Origin: Intestinimonas massiliensis (ex Afouda et al. 2020)
GTDB taxonomy: Bacteria > Bacillota > Clostridia > Oscillospirales > Oscillospiraceae
Length of the DNA: 64,000 nucleotides
Assembly (NCBI RefSeq): GCF_001244995.1
Contig: NZ_LN869529.1
Span: 255,454-319,453 of the forward strand
Reading direction: 5' to 3'
In this document: positions 1 through 6,905 of the stretch, piece after piece
Layout of the letters: the number at the start of each line of letters is the position of its first letter
Numbering within the stretch: position 1 is the stretch's first letter
Made by a program: the position numbers and the translations under genes
The notes under the pieces: model-generated
The model's database searches: none
What the model was told of the DNA's origin: nothing
The model's input: only the letters and a program-made list of their open reading frames with translations

Positions 1-46
1 CTCCCTGTGACGTTGGTGACTATCTTCCAGCGGAGTGTGAGCATGA

Positions 47-412
47 GTGGACAACAGCGTGAAGCGCGGAGATATCTTTTATGCCGATCTGAGCCCGGTG
101 GTGGGCAGCGAGCAGGGCGGGGTACGCCCGGTGCTCATCGTACAGAATGACACCGGGAACCGGCACAGTCCCACCGTCATCGCGGCAGCCATCACCTCAC
201 AGACCGGCAAGGCGAAGCTCCCCACCCACATCGAGCTGTCCGCCCGGAGCTATGGTCTGCCCAAGGACTCGGTGGTCCTGCTGGAGCAGATCCGGACCCT
301 GGATAAGAAGCGGCTGCGCGAAAAAATGGGCAAGCTGGACGACAAGCTGATGCACCAGGTGGACTCGGCCATCGCGGTGAGCTTTGGGCTCCATCCGGAG
401 CAGTTGATCTGA
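47..412 (+). CDS. mazF: MazF/PemK-family mRNA interferase toxin (EndoA type)
   Basis: A 121-residue protein closely resembling Bacillus EndoA/NdoA, a sequence-specific endoribonuclease that cuts mRNA and is held in check by a small antitoxin. Visible family signatures are [20 protein letters not shown] near the N terminus, RPVLIVQND, and [10 protein letters not shown] in the C-terminal half. The chosen start is GTG at 47; a GGAG about 11 bases upstream could serve it. A second GTG at 59 is possible. The antitoxin would lie upstream, outside the window; an open frame (frame 3) entering from the left edge stops at 60-62, overlapping this start, and could be its tail, but it is too short to identify. 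Confidence 0.93.
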   Translation: MDNSVKRGDIFYADLSPVVGSEQGGVRPVLIVQNDTGNRHSPTVIAAAITSQTGKAKLPTHIELSARSYGLPKDSVVLLEQIRTLDKKRLREKMGKLDDKLMHQVDSAIAVSFGLHPEQLI

Positions 413-470
413 AGCGTGGGGGCCGCCCGAACGGCGGCCCTCCCCCTTTTTGACCTAGGAGGTTTTACGG

Positions 471-1013
471 ATGAGAAAAAGCAGGACCAGACGTATTTTG
501 GCGGCTGTGCTGGCGGTGGGAGCGGCGGCGGTGTTTCTGGGGGCGTCCCAGGGGACCCAGACCGACCCGCTGGTGACCATGAGCTACATAAACGAAGTGA
601 CGGCGCCCCAGATTCTCTCCGACGTAGATGCCAGACTGGACCAGCGGGAGCAGGCGCTGGTGGACCGGCTGGACGCCTCCATCGCCCGGTACGAGCGGGA
701 CATGGAGCAGAAGCTGTCCGGCTCGGCTGGGACGGGCACGGCGGGGACCTCCTCCGCCTTTACGGTGGTGAATGTGGCGGCGGGTCGGCAGCTCACCGGC
801 GCCACCGGCTTCGAGTTCCTGCTGCGCTCCGGCTCGGCCACTGCGGTGGCGGCCTCGGCCCCGGGGCTCATCGATACCACCGGCGGCGGCACCCTGGCCT
901 CCGGCGGGGCGGTGGAGCCCAACCACCTCTATCTCACCACGGCCGAAGGCAGGGGCCTGAAGGCCGTCACCGACCTCACCGTGCTGGTCCGGGGGAGCTA
1001 TACCCTAACCTGA
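471..1013 (+). CDS. exported hypothetical protein with coiled-coil segment
   Basis: A 180-residue protein of unknown function. The N terminus (RKSRTRR then a long Ala/Val/Leu stretch to about residue 28) is a signal peptide or single anchor. Residues about 48-85 are highly charged and heptad-like (LDQREQALVDRLDASIARYERDMEQK), suggesting a short coiled coil, followed by a Gly/Thr/Ser linker and a C-terminal domain rich in small residues. An AGGAGG site sits 9 bases before ATG. It is 58 bases after mazF and ends at a strong hairpin, so it may be cotranscribed with mazF, although no functional link is evident. Confidence 0.75.
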   Translation: MRKSRTRRILAAVLAVGAAAVFLGASQGTQTDPLVTMSYINEVTAPQILSDVDARLDQREQALVDRLDASIARYERDMEQKLSGSAGTGTAGTSSAFTVVNVAAGRQLTGATGFEFLLRSGSATAVAASAPGLIDTTGGGTLASGGAVEPNHLYLTTAEGRGLKAVTDLTVLVRGSYTLT

Positions 1014-1027
1014 ATGGAATGGAGCGG

Positions 1028-1060
1028 AAAAACACCCGGGACATCTGTCCCGGGTGTTTT
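1028..1060. terminator. bidirectional intrinsic terminator
   Basis: Near-symmetric hairpin with arms AAAACACCCGGGAC and GTCCCGGGTGTTTT and a 4-base loop, sitting between two convergent genes. The A-run on one side and T-run on the other make it usable from both strands. Confidence 0.85.
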
Positions 1061-1074
1061 GGCGTGTGGACCGT

Positions 1075-1506
1075 TCAGATTACGTAGTCGTTTCCCGGCT
1101 GGGTGGAGGCCGCCAGGTCGGCCAGCGTGATGCCGTCGAAGAAGTCCTGGATCAGGCCGTCCAGCTTCCGCCACATGGGCAGGGTGCGGCACTGGGCCAT
1201 GCGGGGGCATTCGATGGGCTCCTGCTCCAGGCAGGCCACCGGTGCCAGACTGCCCTCCGTCAGACGCAGGATGCTGCCCACCGTATACTGCTCCGGCACT
1301 CTGGTCAGGCGGTATCCGCCCCCCTTGCCCCGCAGGCCGGTCAGGAACTTGTGCTTGACCAGGACCTTGAGGATGCTCTCCAGGTATTTTTCCGAGATAT
1401 CCTGCCGCTCCGCGATCTCCTTCAGAGGGAGATAGCCCTCGGCCTGGTGCTCCGCCATGTCCACCATAACGCGCAGGGCATAGCGCCCCTTGGTCGAGAT
1501 CATCAT
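1075..1506 (-). CDS. Rrf2-family transcriptional regulator (IscR-like)
   Basis: A 143-residue winged-helix regulator. The N-terminal MISTKGRYALRVMVDMA and ISEKYLESILKVLVK segments are typical Rrf2 features, as is LRGKGGGYRL in the wing. Three cysteines are spaced C-x7-C-x5-C (residues about 91-105), the region where Rrf2 proteins such as IscR and NsrR bind an Fe-S cluster; the first spacing is wider than in E. coli IscR, so cluster binding is inferred. Start: two adjacent ATGs at 1506 and 1503 follow a GGGAGGG site; longer in-frame starts lie upstream of the promoter. No isc/suf genes are adjacent, so the targets are unknown. Confidence 0.88.
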   Translation of the reverse strand: MMISTKGRYALRVMVDMAEHQAEGYLPLKEIAERQDISEKYLESILKVLVKHKFLTGLRGKGGGYRLTRVPEQYTVGSILRLTEGSLAPVACLEQEPIECPRMAQCRTLPMWRKLDGLIQDFFDGITLADLAASTQPGNDYVI

Positions 1507-1537
1507 GTGGATCGCCCTCCCTTTCTTATATAAACCC

Positions 1538-1566
1538 ATTATATAGCCAGGTAAATAGGAAATCAA
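1538..1566 (-). promoter_or_regulatory. sigma-A promoter of the Rrf2 gene
   Basis: On the minus strand TTGATT (1566-1561), 17-base spacer, TATAAT (1543-1538). It lies 32 bases before the chosen Rrf2 start and excludes the longer upstream start codons from the transcript. Confidence 0.75.
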
Positions 1567-1606
1567 CGGGGCTGCTGCAAAAATTTTCGCTCCCCGGAAC
1601 ATACAG

Positions 1607-1630
1607 CAGGAGCCCCATGCGGGGCTCCTG
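1607..1630 (-). terminator. hairpin after the DUF5317 gene
   Basis: Ten-base-pair stem (CAGGAGCCCC / GGGGCTCCTG) with loop ATGC, just beyond the stop of the minus-strand DUF5317 gene. The T-run comes late (AATTTTTGC about 25 bases on), so strength is uncertain. Confidence 0.6.
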
Positions 1631-1642
1631 TCACAGCGAGGA

Positions 1643-2212
1643 TTATCCGGTTGTAAGCCACATGGGCAGGCGGGAAGGCCGCATACAGGCCATCAGGCAG
1701 AAAAAGACGCCCGCAGCCAGCAGAATGTCGCCCAGGCTGGCCAGACCGCCGAACAGCGGCAGGGGGCAGTAGAGGATGTCACCTAAAAACAACAGCCGGG
1801 TGGACGCGTCGGCGGCGCGGTACATGGGAATCTCCCCGGCCAGCAGGGCGGCCGCCCCCTGCTCGGAGAGCAGCGCCGCGGCCCAGGAGGCCACGGGCAT
1901 CCTCCAGCCGTTGGCGGCGATGACCGCCAGATTGCACGCTCCGCCGGCCCCCACCAGGAGGCAGGTTTTTTTCAGATGCCGGTTTTGCCACAAAAAGAGG
2001 AAGATGAGCCCATAGGAGAGCAGCAGCGGCAGCCAGGCCCAGGCCTCAAAGGGCAGGGAGATACGGCCTGCCAGAGCGTTCATGGCCTGCTGGCAGGCGA
2101 AGGCTAGGACGGGCAGGGGAAGCAGCCGGAGGTACGCCTCCTCGAAGCGGGAGAGCCGGCCGCCGGTGCACCAGCCCAGGAGCAGGGCGAGGATCACGGA
2201 GAGCATCAGCAT
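1643..2212 (-). CDS. DUF5317-family membrane protein
   Basis: A 189-residue polytopic membrane protein with five or so hydrophobic segments. It carries the features I associate with DUF5317: an N-G-x-R-M-P motif in mid-protein, then ADASTRLLFLGDI and a C-terminal LGDILLAAGVF segment. Function is not known. It follows the HD-GYP gene by 12 bases on the same strand, a pairing often seen in Clostridia, so the two probably form one operon. The call rests on motif recognition only. Confidence 0.75.
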   Translation of the reverse strand: MLMLSVILALLLGWCTGGRLSRFEEAYLRLLPLPVLAFACQQAMNALAGRISLPFEAWAWLPLLLSYGLIFLFLWQNRHLKKTCLLVGAGGACNLAVIAANGWRMPVASWAAALLSEQGAAALLAGEIPMYRAADASTRLLFLGDILYCPLPLFGGLASLGDILLAAGVFFCLMACMRPSRLPMWLTTG

Positions 2213-2224
2213 CGGCGCGCCTCC

Positions 2225-3553
2225 TCAGACCTGGACGGCCGCGCCGGCTTCGGCCGCCGCTTCGCCGTCGGGAGCCAGCTCGCCGGCCTCGGCCATCTTG
2301 GCCACCACCCGGGCCACCTCGGGGTGGAACTGCCTGCCGGCCTCCGCCCGCAGAATGCGGGCGGCCTCCACGGGGGTGCGGCCTTTCCGGTAGGGGCGGT
2401 CGCTGGTGATGGCGTCGTAGGCGTCCGCTGCACCCAGAATGTAGGTCTCCAGCGGCAGATCGTCGCCGGAGGTGCCGTCGGGATAGCCCCGGCCGTCAAA
2501 AAACTCATGGTGGTGGAGCACCAGAGGGATGATGTCCTCATAGGTGTCCATGTTCTGGAGAATGGATACGCCGGTGGCGGGGTGGCGCTGGATGACGGCC
2601 CGTTCCTCCGGGGTGAGCATGCCGGGCTTGCCCAGGATCGAGTCGGGTACGCCGATCTTGCCGATGTCGTGGAAGATGGCGGCGGTCTCCAGCCGGCGGA
2701 CCCGGGCGCCGGACAGCCCCATTTTCTGGGCGATCCGGACGGAGTACAGGGACACCCGGGAGGAGTGGCCCTCGGTATAGGTGTCTTTGGCCTCCAGCGC
2801 GGTGGCAAAGGCCCGGATGATGTTGTATTGCTGCTTCTGGGCGGAGAGATAGAGCCGGAAGGAGAACCGGGTCATCAGCAGCGGCAGGACAAAGAGGATA
2901 GCGGGCCAGAAGGTGGGCATAGACAGCAGCATGGCCAGAAAATAGCCCAGCGTGGCGCTGCACAGCAGACTGGGGACCATGCCGATGGCCATCTGACCGA
3001 AGGTGACGAAGAAGGCCGCCCGGTACTCCAGATAGTAGAGAAAGGCCACGAACACAGCGTTGAGGCCCACGGCGCAGACGATATAGAGGATGCCGGGGGC
3101 CAGTACGGAGGGGAAGGTGATGGTGCCGGGCACGCCGCCCACGGCATGATAGACCACGCCCGCCGCCGCCATGGACAGATTCAGGTTGGCGGTGTTGAAC
3201 AGGAGCTTGCTGGGGGCGGTGTTAAAAATATGATAAAAGCCCTTGCCGTCCTCGGTGGGTATGACCTCCAGAGGGGTAGTAAGGAAGATGATGGCCACAG
3301 CGGCCTCCGGCCCCAGCAGGAGGACCACGGCCAGAATGCTGATAAAGGACATATCAATGGTGCAGTCGTCCCGGACATAGAGGGGCAGACATCGGCAGAG
3401 GATGCACAGCACCGTCAGCACCACCAGCACCCCCAGCTCATGGGGGCTCCAGTTCTGCCTCTGACGGAAAAGCCAGGACCAGACCACATAGATACCGACG
3501 CCGATTCCGACGATGGAGAGCAGCGCCATATATCTTTTTGTAACCGGCTGCAT
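2225..3553 (-). CDS. membrane-anchored HD-GYP domain phosphodiesterase
   Basis: A 442-residue protein. The N-terminal ~240 residues form a polytopic membrane sensor of about seven segments. The C-terminal ~190 residues are an HD-GYP domain: HSSRVS, FHDIGKIG, a second HH pair (LVLHHHEFF) and GRGYPDG are all present, so metal ligands and the GYP signature are intact. Such domains hydrolyse c-di-GMP or related dinucleotides. I chose ATG at 3553 because GGAGG stands 6 bases before it; the longer TTG start would include the ribosome site in its coding sequence. It heads a two-gene unit with DUF5317. Confidence 0.92.
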   Translation of the reverse strand: MQPVTKRYMALLSIVGIGVGIYVVWSWLFRQRQNWSPHELGVLVVLTVLCILCRCLPLYVRDDCTIDMSFISILAVVLLLGPEAAVAIIFLTTPLEVIPTEDGKGFYHIFNTAPSKLLFNTANLNLSMAAAGVVYHAVGGVPGTITFPSVLAPGILYIVCAVGLNAVFVAFLYYLEYRAAFFVTFGQMAIGMVPSLLCSATLGYFLAMLLSMPTFWPAILFVLPLLMTRFSFRLYLSAQKQQYNIIRAFATALEAKDTYTEGHSSRVSLYSVRIAQKMGLSGARVRRLETAAIFHDIGKIGVPDSILGKPGMLTPEERAVIQRHPATGVSILQNMDTYEDIIPLVLHHHEFFDGRGYPDGTSGDDLPLETYILGAADAYDAITSDRPYRKGRTPVEAARILRAEAGRQFHPEVARVVAKMAEAGELAPDGEAAAEAGAAVQV

Positions 3554-3639
3554 AAAAACCTCCAATGATCGTGGGGGCCGTGGGATCGACCGCGGTACTC
3601 GAGACAGAACGCGGGAGCTATGGAAGGGCGAAGGGGAAA

Positions 3640-3669
3640 GCGGGCAGCCGGCCGTCGCCGGCTGCCCGC
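3640..3669 (-). terminator. strong hairpin after the 27-residue peptide gene
   Basis: Perfect 13-bp stem (GCGGGCAGCCGGC and its complement) with a 4-base loop. On the minus strand it is followed by TTTCCCCTT, a weak T-rich tract. It separates the small peptide gene from the HD-GYP gene. Confidence 0.65.
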
Positions 3670-3695
3670 ACCTCAGAGCTTGGGCTTCAACGCTT

Positions 3696-3779
3696 TCAAC
3701 GGATCTTGAAGAATGCGCCGCAGGTAGCCAGCATAGAAGCCAGCGCGGTGAGGGCCATCATGATCTTCGCCTTTTTCAT
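3696..3779 (-). CDS. 27-residue hydrophobic peptide
   Basis: A very short reading frame with a good GAGGAGG site 9 bases before ATG and a strong hairpin 27 bases beyond its stop. The peptide starts MKKAKIMM, continues with a hydrophobic helix (ALTALASMLA), then TCGAFFKIR at the end. It could be a small secreted or membrane peptide; the K-rich start and hydrophobic core fit a leader, and the single Cys near the C terminus recalls lipobox or autoinducer-type peptides, but no processing partner is adjacent. Function unknown. It lies 79 bases after the hypothetical gene at 3859 and may share its transcript. Confidence 0.5.
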   Translation of the reverse strand: MKKAKIMMALTALASMLATCGAFFKIR

Positions 3780-3858
3780 CGAATACAGCCTCCTCGTGAC
3801 AGTACTCTGCCATCCGCTAAGACAGGCTATATCCGCTTCGCTCAGTTGATGCGGGAGG

Positions 3859-4530
3859 TCAGGGAGTCTGGACCTCCTCGTGCTCCTCCGGAGAAGGAAG
3901 GGCGGACAGCCGCCGGTTGACGGCGTCCAAGGTGGCCAGCGCCACCGAGAAATTGGGGTCCTCCCCCTCGTAGCAGGCACCCAGCAGGGGCTCGGCCTTG
4001 CCGCCGCTTTTGAGGAGAAGCCCCACAAGCACGGCCTGGTGTTCCCCCATGGCCGTGCGCCGGACCTCGTCCAGAGAGAAGACGAAGCCGGGGGCCAGCA
4101 GTTGGTTCAGAGCCGACACGGTGGCCTGGGCGATGGCGCGCCACCGTCCGCCCACCGAAAGGTCGCAGCCGGCCCGACCCACATAGCGCTTCCCGTCCGC
4201 CAGCAGATGGACCGAGGCGCTGGCCCCCTCCCGGCTGGTGGAGAGCTCCAACTGCTCGCAGCGCAGGCGCCGGGAGGGACGGTGTACCGCCGAGCCCGGA
4301 ATCTGGGCCACGCTGACGATCCGATGGTCCAGCTCCACTTGAAACTTGGCCAGCATAGCCGACTGCACGTCCCGGACAATCTGCTTGGGGCTGCGGGACT
4401 GGTCGGAGAGAATATGGACCTCGCGAACGGTCCCGTTCTCCAGAGTGAATTCGGCCCCCAGCACGCCGGGCAGACGGGTGACGAGGGCCTTCCAGGATTC
4501 CGTGGCAGTATTGCTGTGCGGTTCGCTCAT
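3859..4530 (-). CDS. conserved hypothetical protein
   Basis: A 223-residue soluble protein I cannot name. The N-terminal part has a recognisable conserved pattern: RLPGVLGAEF, REVHILSD, SPKQIVRDVQSA, then VELDHRIVSVAQI; similar sequences occur in varied Gram-positives without known function. The second part (from about residue 95) looks like a separate alpha/beta domain ending in a charged tail. ATG at 4530 is chosen because GGAG precedes it; an in-frame extension to 4614 has no ribosome site. Divergent from the gene at 4783. Confidence 0.7.
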   Translation of the reverse strand: MSEPHSNTATESWKALVTRLPGVLGAEFTLENGTVREVHILSDQSRSPKQIVRDVQSAMLAKFQVELDHRIVSVAQIPGSAVHRPSRRLRCEQLELSTSREGASASVHLLADGKRYVGRAGCDLSVGGRWRAIAQATVSALNQLLAPGFVFSLDEVRRTAMGEHQAVLVGLLLKSGGKAEPLLGACYEGEDPNFSVALATLDAVNRRLSALPSPEEHEEVQTP

Positions 4531-4681
4531 GGGCTGGACTCCTTTCCCGCAGGAGATAGAATGGGAGGACCCACCGCGGCAGCGATGGGAGGAAAAATCA
4601 GGAGCTTTTTTCAATAGACTCTATTATACAGAATCCGACGGGGCAAAGCAAGGGAAAAGCAAATTAAGTTTCCATAATGAA

Positions 4682-4710
4682 GGAATTCCCAATGCAAATT
4701 TTGGGATTCC
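4682..4710. promoter_or_regulatory. imperfect palindrome in divergent promoter region
   Basis: Arms GGAATTCCCAA and TTTGGGATTCC around a 7-base centre form an imperfect inverted repeat between two divergent genes. A possible -10 TAGAAT for the rightward gene is at 4737-4742. The position suits an operator or shared regulatory site, but no regulator is known. Confidence 0.35.
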
Positions 4711-4782
4711 CCGCGCATTGGGGCCGGGGTGTGGCATAGAATAGCAGTGAAAGTGCCGGAGCGGGGAGAGGAGGGCGATGAA

Positions 4783-5328
4783 TTGGAACAGCGGATCGCG
4801 CTGGCGGGGGGGCTTGGCAGCCTGACCCTGCGGGAGGAGGGGCCGCGGCTGTGGGCCCGGGCCGAGCTGCCGGACGATGGCCGGGGGCTCTACAAGGTCT
4901 GGCTGAGCGGGCGGAACGGACGGGCTTTGCTGGGTACGCTGGTGCCGGAGCCCGGCGGCCGGCTGGCAGCGGAGCGGACCTTTACAGCCGACGCCCTGCG
5001 CCGGCAGGGGACATGGCCGGTGACCGGCGGGACGGCGGAGCTCACCTTCTCCTTCCATAACGACGGGCCGCCCGCCGGCTGGAACTGGGAGCGGCCGAAC
5101 GGAGAGGCCTTTCGGGACCGATGCATCCGTTCGGCGGCGGCGGGGCTGGACCGGGTTCTGGTCCGCCGGGAGGGGGAGCGGTGGACCATGGCGTGCCCCT
5201 TTGCCTTCGACCGGGAATTTCCCCTGCTGCCCCTGTTCTGCTTCTCCCGGCTCAAGCAGTGGGACGAGGGCCTGTTCTGCCTATTTTCCTTTGACGCCGA
5301 TGGGGCTCCCCTCATGCCGGGGAAGTGA
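4783..5328 (+). CDS. conserved hypothetical protein
   Basis: A 181-residue protein of unknown function, predicted soluble, with a beta-rich N-terminal half (LYKVWLSGRNGRALLGTLVPEPGG) and a C-terminal half rich in aromatic residues and Arg (FDREFPLLPLFCFSRL). I chose TTG at 4783, 8 bases after a GAGGAGG site; an in-frame GTG at 4729 would give 199 residues but lacks such a site. It precedes the spore coat genes by 60 bases, but a separate sporulation-type promoter may lie in that gap. Confidence 0.6.
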   Translation: MEQRIALAGGLGSLTLREEGPRLWARAELPDDGRGLYKVWLSGRNGRALLGTLVPEPGGRLAAERTFTADALRRQGTWPVTGGTAELTFSFHNDGPPAGWNWERPNGEAFRDRCIRSAAAGLDRVLVRREGERWTMACPFAFDREFPLLPLFCFSRLKQWDEGLFCLFSFDADGAPLMPGK

Positions 5329-5355
5329 ATAAATGCCAGCCGCCGTGGGATACTA
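5329..5355 (+). promoter_or_regulatory. possible sigma-E/K type promoter of the coat genes
   Basis: GAATAAA at 5329-5335 and GGATACTA at 5348-5355 resemble the -35 (ATA) and -10 (CATANNNTA) elements of mother-cell sigma factors with a 12-13 base gap. It would give a leader of about 30 bases before the coat gene ATG. No good sigma-A alternative is visible here. Confidence 0.3.
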
Positions 5356-5388
5356 GGACCGCAATCTCAAAAAGGAGTGTGATCCAAG

Positions 5389-5574
5389 ATGGTCAATCTC
5401 ACCGGCAAGGAGCTGTCCGCTCTGGAGGATCAGTTGGGCTTTGAAAAGGTCCTGTACTGTAAATACCAGGCGGCGGAGCAGGAGTGCACCGATCAGGAAC
5501 TGAAATCCTGCTTCCAGCAGTATGCCCAGCAGCACAAGCAGAACTACGACTGCCTGCTGACCTATCTGAACTAA
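5389..5574 (+). CDS. small spore coat-associated protein
   Basis: A 61-residue protein of the short clostridial spore coat type: it begins MVNLTGKELSALEDQLGFEKVL, continues with a helical segment (KYQAAEQECTDQELKSCFQQYAQQHKQNYD) and ends in LLTYLN. This is the ferritin-like two-helix part of CotF-family proteins. AAGGAG precedes ATG. The next gene, 15 bases on, encodes the longer partner, so the pair probably contributes to the outer spore layers in the mother cell. Confidence 0.8.
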   Translation: MVNLTGKELSALEDQLGFEKVLYCKYQAAEQECTDQELKSCFQQYAQQHKQNYDCLLTYLN

Positions 5575-5589
5575 GGAGGAAACGCCCAC

Positions 5590-5844
5590 ATGAACGATCA
5601 GGAGCACGTCACAGACCTTATCTTCACGGAGAAGAAGATGTCCGCCAACTACGACACCTATGCTTCCGAATGCGTGAATACCAAGCTGCGGGACGATTTT
5701 CTGCGCATGCTCAATCAGGGCCACGTGACCCAGAGCGAGCTGTTCCAGAAGGCCCAGGCCAAGGGCTGGTATCAGGTGGAGCCCGCCCCCGCCAGCAAGG
5801 TCCAGCAGGCCCAGACCAAGTTCCAGAACCAGAAGCCCCAGTAA
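5590..5844 (+). CDS. CotF-like spore coat protein
   Basis: An 84-residue CotF-family protein. HVTDLIFTEKKMSANYDTYASEC is the usual first helix and RMLNQGHVTQSELFQKAQAKGWYQVEPA the second, followed by a Gln-rich tail (SKVQQAQTKFQNQKPQ). It is preceded by AAGGAGG and follows the first coat gene at once. Together they mark the organism as a spore former. Confidence 0.85.
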   Translation: MNDQEHVTDLIFTEKKMSANYDTYASECVNTKLRDDFLRMLNQGHVTQSELFQKAQAKGWYQVEPAPASKVQQAQTKFQNQKPQ

Positions 5845-5851
5845 AAAAGCC

Positions 5852-5884
5852 ACAAGAGGGCCGCGCAGTGCGCGGCCCTCTTGT
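5852..5884. terminator. hairpin after the coat genes
   Basis: Fifteen-bp stem (ACAAGAGGGCCGCGC and complement) with a 3-base loop. There is an A-run on the left side and only a poor T-tract on the right, so it would work better leftward. Confidence 0.65.
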
Positions 5885-5910
5885 CATAGAGCGGGGAACT
5901 GTGATAAACT
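5881..5910 (+). promoter_or_regulatory. promoter of the DUF4430/ECF pair
   Basis: TTGTCA at 5881-5886, 18-base spacer, TAAACT at 5905-5910. The -35 overlaps the end of the preceding hairpin. Confidence 0.5.
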
Positions 5911-5942
5911 GAGGAAAAACCGAGAGGGAGGGAACGAACCGG

Positions 5943-6344
5943 ATGAAAAACCAAAAAGCCCGGATCGGCGTCTTGATCCTGCTGGCGGCGGCCGCGCTGC
6001 TGGCGGCGGTCTACTACTTTGCCCGGCCCCAGCCGATGGCCGGAGCCAAGACCGTCACTGTGGAGGTAATCCACGGGGACGGCAGCATCAGGACGGCGGA
6101 GCTCCACACCGACGAGACGTACCTGGGCCCCGCCCTGCTGTCCAGTGAGGAGCTGGGCGTGGAGGGAGAAAACGGGCCCTACGGCCTGTATATCCAGACG
6201 GTGGACGGGGAGACCGCCTCCGACGCCGACCGGACCTACTGGAGCCTGTCCAAGGACGGGGAGATCACCCTCAACGGGGCCGACCTGACCCCCATCGCCG
6301 ACGGGGAGCGCTATGAGCTGACGCTGACCAAGGGGAGCTGGTGA
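5943..6344 (+). CDS. membrane-anchored DUF4430 (transcobalamin-like) protein
   Basis: A 133-residue protein with an N-terminal membrane anchor or signal (residues about 8-28) and a DUF4430-type domain: YGLYIQTVDGETASDADRTYWSL, then PIADGERYELTLT. In this family the fold resembles the C-terminal domain of the cobalamin carriers intrinsic factor and transcobalamin, so extracellular ligand binding is likely. Its stop overlaps the start of the S-component gene (TGATG), indicating translational coupling. It probably hands a ligand to that transporter. Confidence 0.85.
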   Translation: MKNQKARIGVLILLAAAALLAAVYYFARPQPMAGAKTVTVEVIHGDGSIRTAELHTDETYLGPALLSSEELGVEGENGPYGLYIQTVDGETASDADRTYWSLSKDGEITLNGADLTPIADGERYELTLTKGSW

Positions 6345-6856
6345 TGGAACGGGGGCGTCTGGGGGCCAGGGGCATTGTGGTGCTGGGGCTGCTGGGGGCC
6401 CTGCTGGTGGTCTTGCAGGTTGCCATGGCCCTGCTGCCCAACATCGAACCGGTGTCGCTGCTGGTGATGGTCTACACCGCGGTGCTGGGGCGGCGGGCCG
6501 CCTATCCCATCGCGGTGTTCGTGGTGCTGGAGGCCCTCATCTGGGGCGTCAGCACCTGGGTCCTGAGCTACCTGTACGTCTGGGCCGTGCTGGCCGTACT
6601 GGCCTGGCTGCTGCGGGGTATGGAATCCCGGGTGGGCTGGGCCGTCCTTTCCGGCGCCTTCGGCCTGGCCTTCGGAGCCCTGTGCGCTCTGGTGTACCTG
6701 CCCGTGGGGGGATGGCGGATGTTCGCCGCCACCTGGGTGGCGGGCATCCCCTTCGACCTGCTCCACGGGGCGGGGAACTTCGCCATCGCCCTGGTGCTGT
6801 TCCAGCCCTGCCGGAGGGTGCTGGCCACCCTTTGTGCCAAAGTGTTTCCCCCGTGA
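6344..6856 (+). CDS. ECF transporter S component
   Basis: A 170-residue integral membrane protein with about six hydrophobic segments. Features matching ECF S components are the YTAVLGRRAAYP region, the Trp-rich periplasmic loop and the C-terminal WVAGIPFDLLHGAGNFAIALVLFQP, where the conserved Pro-x-Asp and Asn sit. No ATPase or T component is nearby, so it would use a shared ECF module encoded elsewhere. The coupled DUF4430 partner suggests a cobalamin-like substrate; that is inference. Terminated by the hairpin at 6864. Confidence 0.8.
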   Translation: MERGRLGARGIVVLGLLGALLVVLQVAMALLPNIEPVSLLVMVYTAVLGRRAAYPIAVFVVLEALIWGVSTWVLSYLYVWAVLAVLAWLLRGMESRVGWAVLSGAFGLAFGALCALVYLPVGGWRMFAATWVAGIPFDLLHGAGNFAIALVLFQPCRRVLATLCAKVFPP

Positions 6857-6863
6857 AAAATGG

Positions 6864-6900
6864 TCCGCGGCGCGCCGGAGGATACCCGGCGCGCCGCGGA
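6864..6900. terminator. terminator between convergent ECF and SOD genes
   Basis: Fifteen-bp GC-rich stem (TCCGCGGCGCGCCGG and complement) with a 7-base loop, 5 bases before the SOD stop codon. Confidence 0.75.
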
Positions 6901-6905
6901 TGCTT

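Noticed and set aside
1-46. Tail of an upstream gene (antitoxin) entering from the left edge
   Set aside because: Only about 20 codons are visible in the one plausible frame; not enough to identify.
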